From Lumbricus rubellus (Eukaryota; Annelida; Clitellata; Crassiclitellata; Lumbricidae), in contig OX243821.1 in the NCBI GenBank assembly GCA_945859605.1, positions 35,754,538-35,818,537 on the forward strand: a stretch of 64,000 bases of DNA. The letters run 5' to 3'. Shown one piece after another: positions 11,147 to 22,100 of the stretch (the stretch's first letter is position 1; every line of letters starts with the position of its first letter). The notes under the pieces are model-generated. The model saw only the letters and a program-made list of their open reading frames with translations. It did no database searches and had not been told where the DNA came from. Both the position numbers and the translations under genes were made by a program.

Positions 11147-11842
11147 GGCACTGGCTACGGAACCGTCCGGACGGTGCCGTAATTCTTTTTCTACGGAACC
11201 GTCTGGAAGAGGTGAAGACCGTAAAGGGGAGAAGGTAGTTGATGTTAGCAGTTGATGGTCAAGCTATTAGGCTAGCTTGGCCAACAACTGCTAAACAACC
11301 AACGCAAAAATCTTAAGAATCTAATGACGACACTAACCCTAACACTAACCCTAACCGACCCTCACGACGCAAAAATCTTAAGAATCTAATGACGACACTA
11401 ACCCTAACACTAACCCTAACCGACCCTCACGACGCGAAACCTTATACCCTATACGCGAACGACACCTAGGTCTTCTATGTTATAACCATGCTTAAATTGA
11501 ACGATAAAGAGCGCTAAAGTGAGACATAATTACCTGTGCAAAATGTTCCTCCATACGTAGGGTCATTTGTAAGACATTTTAAACGTTTTACATTGCAATT
11601 CGTCTAAAATCGTGAGACCCTGCGTGTCGCACGTGCTCTTGACAGTAGGCTACTGTTTACAAAGGGATGGGCATAAATTGTACTCGACAACCTCCTCCCC
11701 TACGGTCTTCGACTCTTCCACATTGTTTTCCGCTAACCTAATTGGCCGACGGGTTTTAGTGCGAATGGTAGGCCCATAAGTGTTGGACGGTTCCGTAGAA
11801 AAAGAATTACGGCACCGTCCGGACGGTTCCGTAGCCACTGCG
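11147..11842. mobile_element. Non-autonomous DNA transposon with about 53-bp TIRs
   Basis: Ends read GGCACTGGCTACGGAACCGT and its near-exact complement. The inverted repeats run through GTAATTCTTTTTCTACGG and are nearly identical. Flanks carry a 9-bp direct repeat TATCTTTTA (11138-11146 and 11843-11851). A 9-bp duplication would fit Mutator-like elements, but the family is not assigned. No transposase frame. Confidence 0.8.
11302..11431 (+). repeat. 65-bp tandem duplication with telomere-like CTAACCCTAA words
   Basis: Two copies of a 65-bp unit, each holding ACTAACCCTAACACTAACCC-type sequence, inside the transposon at 11147-11842. Confidence 0.85.
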
Positions 11843-12424
11843 TATCTTTTAACCGTATTAATTTGCGGTGTACATAACGAATATTAGGTCAGACATTTTA
11901 AAAAATCAAATCGAAAAACATGATTTTACCGTTTTATGAAGAAATTCTTTGACAGACGAAAAGCCGATGTTCAACGTGTTCCAGCGCATTTATTTTACTG
12001 TCAATTTTAGTGGATTTGTCACGAAAATAATATTATTTGACTCATTTTAGATTCACGTGACCGTGATTTTATTTGTTTTCTGTCAATACAAAGGTCATCA
12101 GCCCTGACCTCATTACGACGAATGGCTCCACCCATAGTTCATAAATATTCATTAACCACTGAGCTGCTATTGGTCAAATCTGCGATGCAAAACTTGTTAT
12201 TGGCCAGAACTTTATGGACGCCACGCCTACTACTCATTAGGCGCAAGATTTTAAACGGGATCTTAATTTCCGGTTTCTAGCGTGTTAAAAAAATTCCAGT
12301 CGTTGAAGGAAGCTTTTGTAGCAAGACATTCGCCACTAAATTAGATAGATTTATTTATTTCTTAGTGTATTACAGGCTATTCGAACACATGATTCGCTCC
12401 AGGTTCAATCTTTTAAAAAGAAAT

Positions 12425-12510
12425 TGAAGTAAATCGTAATCTCGAGATTTCTACAGCGCCCACAAAAGCGAAGTCACGGGAACCAGCTTATCCACAGGCG
12501 CTCAATCAAA
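12425..12510 (-). repeat. CR1/L2-like LINE tail, family B
   Basis: CGTAATCTCGAGATTTCTAC, then AGCGCCC and GGAACCAGCTTATCCACAGG. The better-preserved family B copies are at 43420-43990 and 52690-53270. Confidence 0.5.
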
Positions 12511-12769
12511 TCAAAATCGGTAGGAACCGGTCAAGTCCGGAGAGTCAGGCAGGCAGTATAGTGTATTGTCAGTAGAAAAAATCTTTTCCAAAATAATTAA
12601 TAAGAGCTTCTAGAAACAAATAATTATTTCACAAATAAAAATATATGTGATCTTTTAATCATGGGAAAAATCGGCCCTTTATGAATCAGTGTCAAGTAAA
12701 GAAACAAAATTAACTGGTGGAGCAGGCGAAGGATGACACCCTATAAATTCGTTGAAAACAAGCAGGGTT

Positions 12770-12950
12770 GATCCTGCGTGGTCGAGTGGGTTGTAGCCCG
12801 CTCGCCGCGCCGGTGGCACGGGTTCAATTCCCCGTCGGATCTTTACAGCGGGTGGCTCGGTCGCAATATAAACGTGGAGTGTGAGGTTGTTCTCTGCCTC
12901 CGACACTAATCATCTTCGATATGAAACAGTGTCGTTAAGCCCTGAACATT
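12770..12950 (+). mobile_element. Second SINE family, tRNA-like head just upstream of POLDIP2
   Basis: Bases 12770-12841 (72 nt) have a tRNA-like layout: A-box-like TGGTCGAGTGGG, B-box-like GGGTTCAATTCC in an ACGGG/CCCGT stem, and GATCC pairing with GGATC at the ends. An unrelated body follows to about 12950. The anticodon arm is not convincing, so this is a SINE head rather than a working tRNA gene. Confidence 0.6.
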
Positions 12951-13131
12951 TCAGGGTTGATGACGTTAGCGGCTGTTTTACCTAGAACTGTCTGTTACTT
13001 TACTTAGAATTACATACTTTTACAATTCCACAGATGTGCAAGGCAGCCTTCAATCAACCGCCAGGTGGCCCACATTTTAATCTGTCACTCGGAGCTCTTG
13101 CGTGATATATAGTTAACTGCCAACAAGAAAG

Positions 13132-16100
13132 ATGGCGACGATAGCAAATGCGGCGAAGAGGACATTTAGTTGCATACGACTTTTAATCGTCACATCTTCT
13201 CCTACAAACAAACAACAATGTCGACCACTGTCCGCAAAGTATGTTTTATTTTGCACTTTGAAAAAGGCGAATTGAAATCCGCAAAATCAAATCAGTCGCA
13301 ATAATTATGTTTACGTGCAGCTCTTGACCCCAAGTAGTTGAGGTCTGACGCGGTAAATCCTAGCCTATGATAATAATTATTGTTTTATCCAGACCTCTAG
13401 AGCGCCAGTGAAAAGCGAAACGCAGGGCACCAGCTTATTCAGGAGCGCTGCGTTGTCAAAGGGGTTGTCCACAAGAGTAGTCCAAGTTAAGTCCGAGTTT
13501 ATCTTGTCACATTTTTTGTTTTCACAGTTGAAGTTAAGACATTGTTGTGTGCTGGAACCTAAAATGGTATAACTTTAGTATAGGGACTTAAGTATCGGTT
13601 GGGGGTCAAGTTAGGCGTCGTTATGGTTGGTTAGAGTTAGGATTAATGTTGTCATTAGAAATTGAAAAGATACTGTCTATGCTGGTTATGGTTAGGCCTC
13701 AAATCTGTCTATGCCGGTCCCTGGTGCTATAGTTTTCCCCTTAAACTTCTCTGAATTAATTGTTCTTTTGTGGCTTGTTGAGTGTACGTTTATGTGCTCA
13801 TGCTGCTACATTTCTGCCTATGTCAGCTGTAACATCAATTTAGTGAACTAATTCATTACATTACGCTACAGCAACTTTTTGTCATTTTAAGGTTGGCTGA
13901 AGTTGGCGTCCTCGAAACACCGAAACTGCAAGGAAAATACGACACAGGGCAGGTTGGTAATCAAGTACTTAAAGAATTTGAGCTTTTATTATTTATGAGA
14001 TTTTATGTAGCACCTCTATAAGGTTACTACTCAGTAGCGCTCCCAGTCCATCGCCAGCATTTACAGGGTTTCTGGGTTCACACTCCAGAAAATTAAAGCC
14101 ACCTTCTGTTCTGCACAGAAGGGAATACTCTTGGTTCTACTTGCGTGAACTGCAACTATGCAGAATAGAATTGTTTCCATGGTTGGTCCAGTTATCTGGA
14201 ATGGACTTCCACAGGAGTTACGTCCACTTTCTGGAGCTCTTACTGAAACATTTAAAAAATTAAACTCAAAAGTTCTGTGCTCTTTGCTGAGCTAGAGTCG
14301 GAACATTGCAGAAACCAATTCTACGCTTTATATCTTTGACGCATCCCTCCCAAATGCACAAACCCTGTCACCTGCTTCAGCATTCCACTCTCCAGCTTCC
14401 TCTACTGCTTCACAATAAAAATTGTCTTTGTTTAAATTGTCTTTTCTGCGTTGATTCTGATGTGTGTGGGTAGCAAGATATCCGATTAAATTATCATCTA
14501 TGCAGATTTGCTCTTATAAAGGTACAAGTTTGTTTAGAAAAGGTGTTTAATTTCGCCACATTATGCCATATAAAGAAGCTGACTTTTGTTTTCCACATTT
14601 TGCTGAGTTTACAGAATATTGCACAAACCAATCCATTTCTACACTTGATATCCTTTTGTAAAAAATAGAACCCCCAAATTTTTGTTTGGTTATGCCTAAC
14701 AACACCAGATTCATTCTATATGGAGATTTATATAGCACCCCTTCAATGTTACAACTCAAATTGTGTGCTATTTAATGGTGTCCTTAACTAATTTCTTCAT
14801 ATGTTGCATATTCTTTTTCTGAAGCTATTAAAGCCATTTTGTGTTATTTTTGTTTCCATCGCAGCTCTTTCTCCACCGTGTCTTTGGATATCGTGGGGTC
14901 GTTCTCTTTCCATGGGTCGGAAAAGTCTACGACCGAGACCTAGCGACACAGGATGAAAAGTTTGTCACTATTTGCTTGCATTCAAATAATCAATCAATCA
15001 ATCAAATAATCAATCCATCCAATCAATCAATCCATCCAATCAATCAAATAATCAATCCATCCAATCAATCAATCTAAGCAATCAATCCATCCAATCAATC
15101 AATCTAATCAATCAATCAAACAATCAATCAATCAATCAATCAAATAATCAATCAATCAAATAATCAATCCATCCAATCAATCAATCAATAAAATAATCAA
15201 TCAATCAAACAATGAATAAATCAATCAAATAATCAATCAAATAATCAATCCATCCAATCAATCAATCAAACAATCAATCAATCAATCAATGGACCATGGC
15301 TCAGAATAGGGCTTTCTCAGTTGTGGGGTCGTGTGTTTTGAATAGCCTCAATCATTTAATTCATCTACGACGGGGGTGTCAAAGAGCTGGCCCGCGGGCC
15401 ATTTCTGGCTCGCCGACGATTTTTTCTGGCCGCGGAGCCTTCCCTAAAGATTAAAAAATTACTTAAAATGTTGTCAAAATTTACTAAAAAGCGAAAAGTG
15501 GACATTGAATCAAGATCTTCTCGCAATATTTTGACTTTTCTGGGAATTGGCCGACAAAGCCCGGAGCTTCCTCTCAGATCACTACCCAATTTAGCTCAGG
15601 AGCTTCGACACCATGGCCCGCCACTTGTCGGAAGATGTTCAAACTGGCCCGCCACCGAAAAAGGTTTGACACCCCTGATCTACGAGATCAAGATACTCGA
15701 AATGCAAGAGAGAAAGCGTCATTTACCCATTCGGTCATTTAAAGTCATTTAAAGTCATTTTATTCTGCTTTATTCGTCTTCGAAATTAAACACCTCTTTT
15801 AAGAGTATTTGTACAATTATAAGAGCAAGCCTGCACAGCTGGTAATGTAATATATTTTTCTTTTCTTATCTTATCTGACAATTTATAAAGCGCTTCTTGC
15901 AGCAAGAGCCTTTCAGAAGCGCTCCCAGTGCGTTCATCTCCGAGAAAAAAGGCAAGTTTTTAGACGAGAGAAAGATGAGGATACACTACCAGAGAGGATG
16001 GCAGAGCGAACTGATGGGGGAAGCGCATTCCATAGAGAGGGACCAATGCAAGCAAATGATCTGGATTGCGCCATGGCGGTCCTGACTCGCGGGACAAAGA

Positions 16101-19100
16101 GGTCAAGCCGATCAGAGGACCTAAGAGGACGCAGCGAAGTGGCAGAAGGGGGGCGAAGTATCTGATCACACAGATACTTCGGAGCAAGACCCATTTGAGA
16201 CTTGATGACCAAAATTAGGACTTTAAATTGTATACGGGTCGAGAATGGAAGCCAGTGAAGTTGTTCAGTCATGAATGAAGAAATGTGGGAGAATCGAGGA
16301 AGGCGGGCAATGAGCCTAGCGGCAGCATTGAGTACAGATTGCAGAGGAGCTAGGCGAACCTTGGGTAGACCAATAAGAACAGAATTACAATAGTCAAGCC
16401 GAGAACAGACAAAAGCATGAACAATTGAGGTAAAGATCGAAGATGTGACAGATTTGCGAATAGCCCTGAGACGCCTTAGCTGGAAGTAGGAAGAGCGAGT
16501 AAGATTGGCAATGTGCTCAGTGAAGGTAAGAGAACTATCTAGGGTGACACCTAGGTCACGAACACTGGAGGAGAAGTTGAAGTGAGGAAAAGTTTGAGAG
16601 AGCAGTGTGTAGTCAAGTTTTTGAAGCTGTCGAGGAGTGCCAAACCAAATCAACTGGGTTTTGGAAGAGTTCAAAGAAAGACGATTAGATGACATCCACA
16701 GATGAAGATCTTGTGATAGAGCATCAATTCGACTTGCAAGAAGGAGTTGAGCAGAAGAGGGTCCATGGACATAGGCTTGGACATCGTCAGCGAAAAGGTG
16801 GCCAGTTGCAGAGTGGCCAAGGAAAAGAGAGGTAATGCCAGCCGTGTAAAGGATGAAAAGGAGTGGGCCTAGGACAGAACCCTGAGGAACACCCAAGACA
16901 ACAGGGACCCCCTGAGTCCTAGAGTCACCAGAGATGATCATTTGGGTTTTGTTTTGTGTTCTCGTGCAGATCAAGTGGAACGTTGTTTACTGGAACAAAG
17001 GAGGTCAAAGGTCGAATGCATACTTATTACCAAGTCTTGATTGACACGAGAGACGTCCCACATATTGTAAGTTTAATTCAATTTACCATATTTACATATC
17101 TTACGTCGTTCTTAATTATTACAGACTTTGTTGTCAATCGTTGCTTTCTATGAATAGCCATTTGAATGAATCAATGATGTTGATAACAATAATAATGATA
17201 ATGATGATTATAATAACGATGATGATAATATTTATGATGATAATATTTATAATGAGTTGGTGACTGCAGTGGCAGTTGTGTTTATGATGATGATAATATG
17301 ATTTTGTGGTACTGAGGTACCATTTTTACTTTTTAGCAAAAAAAGATAATTATTAAAATGTTGTGGATGATATAATTATAATAATATTTTTATGCCAATA
17401 TAATATGCTGATGACTATGGTTTATTTATCGAACATATGTGGGTTCGGTCCACTTATGTGGATATTTTCTTCCAAAATTGTTTCAGCGTGTTGGTACGGA
17501 GTCAGTTACGTTTCTGAGCAACCAGGAAAACAACGGGATGCTCTACTCGATTCCAGGTCTGTGCTGAATATCATCCGACTGCATTTGCAATTTTAACAGT
17601 TTTAAGAGGAAGCTTTCCAAAGATGAAGCATGTCTGCACCATTTGTTTTCTTGGTCTTTTCTTCCCGCTGACTCATTGTAGGTTAAGTTTGTTGAGGTTT
17701 CAAGCAGATATCTTGGAAGGAAGTTCTGCCTTGGAGAGATTTGAACCTGGGATCTCACAGTTTACTGTTCAGCACGTTAACCACTATGTATATGGTTGAA
17801 TAAAGCGATAATTGAATTGGTTTCAGACAGACAGACGTGCAGACATAGGCAGAGAAATAGAGAAAGATACACACAGACACAGAGAGATGTATTATAAAAG
17901 AAATAGTTACTGCAATATAAAGAGAGACGCAGGCATGACTACGATAGATAGAGAGGAAGAGACGGACAGACACAGAGAGTCACAGGTACATAGGAGAGAT
18001 ACAGACAGACAGACAGGGAAAGAGAGAGTTACAAATTGCGTTGTTTTGTTTGTTGTAGGATTGGATTACGTTGGACACGAAGATGTTTTGCCGTATAAAA
18101 CGACAGAAACGCAACCGATAAACAATCAACTGTTCGAGAAATTTCTCACTAATGATTCGACAACAGGTCAATCAATCAATGAGTCAATCATTAAATAAAA
18201 TAATCAGTCAATCAATATATAAATTAATCAATTCATCAGTCAGTCAATCAATTAATCAGTCAATGAGTCAATCAATCAGTCAATTGATCAATCAGTCAAT
18301 CAATCAGTCAATTGATCAATCAGTCAATCAATCAGTTGTCATTCAGTGTGTCGTGGCTAGATCTGTCATTCTGTTTTCATTTGTCTGTTGACTATGTTTA
18401 TATCTGTCTACCTCTCTGTCTTTATCTGTGTGTGTGTCTTTCTCTGCCTGGCTGTCCTTGTCGTCGTCTCTCGGTTTTGTTTATCTGTCTGTCTACAAGT
18501 TATGTCGGTCTCTGTTGTTCTGTCTTTGTCTGTCTCTGTATCTCTCTCTATGTCTGTCTGTGTGTCTGTTTACCCATCTCTGCCCAACTATTTATCTCTG
18601 TTTGTCTCTGTCTATCTTTCTATGTCTCTATCTGTCTCTATCTGCCTATGCATCTATCTCTCTCTTTGTGTATGTCTGTCTATTTCTTTGTATATTTCTA
18701 TCTGTCTTTGTCTGTTTGAATATATATCTTCTTTCTCTCTCTCTGTCTGTTTGTCTCTGTCTCTATCTATCAATCTATCTGTCTGTGTGCGTGTGTCTGT
18801 AGGTAGTTTCGTAGGCAAGGAGACGTTGCGTGAATGGCAAAACAAGAATCATCCGTGGCTCGAATTGACCGACATTCATCGCGAAACGACGGAGAACATT
18901 CGAGTGACAGTCATGCCGTTCTATATCGGATCACGCGTGAGAGATGAGGAGTGACAATCTTGAATTATTTGTTATTTGTTTAATTATTAATTATTTGTGG
19001 TTGTTTGTTTGATTATTTATTGAGTTTTTATTTGAATTATTGATTATTTGTATTTGTTTAATTGATTGATTATTTGAATTTTTGATTATTTGATTGATTA

Positions 19101-22100
19101 TTTTGTTTATTGATTGATTGATTAATTGATTGGGTGATTGATTGATTGATTGATTGATGTTTCAATTATTTGATTTTCTTTCCTATGAGGTATTTAGGAT
19201 CCCTCAGGAACTTTATTACTAACTACGTGTTTAAAAACCAGATATCATTTGATTGATTTGATTGATTAACTATTGTTTCTGTGCGTTTCAGGAGGTACAG
19301 AAGACGCATGTCTATTGGGTTAGTTTCAAAATCTCTGAAGACTTATGAAATAATCATAATTTTTTATCAAAGTCCATTTGATCTTAGAAGTTGCAGATTG
19401 GCTTGTTAGAGTGCTTGATATAGTGGAGCTTAATAAATGCATGTTTGTATGTTTGTATGTGCACTTGTTATAGCGCCCCTTCAAGCTCTCTCTACTCAGA
19501 GGCGCTCCCGATGCAGAGCGGACACTGCATCGGAGTTTCACGCCGAAGCGCTGAGCAATTGTAAGTGAAAGACTTGCCCAAGGTCCTTACGCGGCTTGAG
19601 GGTGGATTCGAACCTCGGACCTTCCGGCTCCAAGGCAACGACGCCACCACTAGACCACCGCGCCCCACGATGGTGGTGGTGGTGATGATGATGATGATGA
19701 TGAGGGCGACGACGAATATCAAGAATTAATTTAACCTTAAAATTAATCGACATTTAATAGATTAATGAATCACTAACTATTTATTGTTAATGTTGTTATT
19801 ATTTTTTGCCCTGAGATATTTGATTAGCCAGGAATTAGAAAAGCAATTGAGCAGCTACAACTCATTCCTGTCACATGAAGGATTCTCTAAATGATTTTTA
19901 CTATTATTGTTATTACTATTACTATTATTTCTATTTTTGTGTAATATATTCATAATCTAATCGCTGTGTATTTCTATTCATTCCAATATGATTTACTCAA
20001 ATCAAATCCCAGAGATTTTGTCTCAATTTCTTTCAAGTCCAATCCACATTTGATTTTTGTTGACGTTGTGGATGTCATGATTATTTCAGTGGCGATATTG
20101 TATTCGTCTGGAAAACCTCGGCGATGAGACGGTTCAACTGCGCGAACGACATTGGAGAATCTTCAGTCTTTCCGGAACGTTGGAGACGGTTCGCGGAAGA
20201 GGAATCATCGGAAAAGTAAGACGCTGATTTTAAAATTTTATTTATTTATTTTATTTACTGAAAATTTCATTTAGCACTCCTTCAAGGTTACTACTCAGGA
20301 GCGCTCGTGGTCCAAGTCTGAGGTCAGGGGCGGATACAGAAAATGTCCGAGGGGGGGCCAAAAATTTTTACCTTGGGTCCGGAAAAATTTTGCTGACGAC
20401 TTGTTTTTAGTCATCCGATGGAAAAATCAGAAAAAGCTTTTTTGTTCAAACCTAATGGGGGCGCCACGATACATGAGCGTTTTCCAAAATGGGGCTATGG
20501 CCGGATTGGACCCCCTGGATTATTTTTGCAATATTGTGTGTTACCTAGAGTGGTTTTTGTGGGAAGATGGATAGCATCCATCCACTGGTTCTCACGCTGG
20601 TGATTACAGTGGAAAGTACTTTTAGCCAGTATTTGCGAGACCAAAGTACAGCTGGACTTAGTTTTTATCTTGGGGTTAATATTTTGGGTTGGAATGGTTG
20701 GAGGGGTTACCTTGTAGATTTGGATGTTATGGTTTCTGCTGATAATAATAAATAAAAATAATGATAATTGTAATGCTAGTGATAATAATGATAATAGTAA
20801 TAATAGTCATGATTATAGTAATAATGATAATAATAAGAATGATAATAATAAGGATAATGATAAGGATAATAATAGGAATGATAATAATAAGGATATTGAT
20901 AATGATAATAATAAGAATGATAATAATAAGGATAATGATAAGGATAATAATAGGAATGATAATAATAATAAGGATAATGATAATAGTCATGATTGCTGTA
21001 TCGGAACTATTAATTTAGGGTTAGGGTTCTAAATCCATGAATAGATAGGAGACGCGGTGGTGTAATGGGTATGTTTGTTGATTTGGTGGCGGAGGGCGGC
21101 GTAGGGACCTTGAGCAAGTCCTTCACTTGCAGTCGCTCGGGTGCTTACTCGTTGTAATCGGGAGCGCCTCTGAGTAGACAGCCTGAAGGGACGCTATAGA
21201 AATGGAAAAATGAAAAAATATTATTGATCTGATAAAACACCTTTAATGCGTTGTCATCTGTATTATTCCAATGCTATTTAAACATGTTGGCGTTCAGTGC
21301 TTTGTTTAAAATCGAAAAATTAAATTGGTCGTCTTACACACCTTTTAAACGACATCAATCGATTCTATATAAGAAGGAGATGATTGGCTATAGGAGCTTG
21401 GTCTGTTGTCTTTAGTCGTTAACAATGTCTTCAGGGAGAGAGGGGAGGGACGAGTACAGCTAGTAATAAATAAATCAGTTAGTTAATGATGAGATTTGTC
21501 TTTTAGTTTCAATTCATAAAATGGATTGCAATCATGACTACATATTCTACAGTTAATAATAATAAAATAGTAAATAATAATAAAATAATAATAATAATAA
21601 TAATGATAATAATAACAGCAATCAAAACTGCAAACTGGATCGTCTGAAACACCTTTAATGCGTGCTTAATCAATGCTATATAAACCAGAGACTTGGGTTT
21701 TTCTATTAACTTAAAAATAACTTCAATTCATTTGAATATAATTAGGCTTGATGGTTATAGGACGGCCACATTAAACACATTTTAAACGTTCTCAACGGAT
21801 GCTATATAAGCTTGGGACGGAGAATTCTTAGTTTAATTTCTGTTCTAATTGTATCTTATAGTATTAAAACATTTATAAAGCGCCTCTACTATTGTGAACC
21901 GTTCAGAGGCGCTCCCAGTGCGCAAGGCCACGAGAGAGAAAAATTTTGAGGAAAGAAAGTGAGGAGGAGGGGTTACCAGTTAGAAGTTGAGACCAAGTAG
22001 ATGGAGGCAGAGTATTCCAAAGAGAGGGAATAATATTAATAATTAAAAAATTTAAAGCTTGAAACGGTGTGTAATCTCTACTTTAAATTATTTGAGCTGT

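Noticed and set aside
12770..12841. Functional tRNA gene
   Set aside because: Has A/B-box-like words and matching ends but no convincing anticodon arm; continues into a SINE body.
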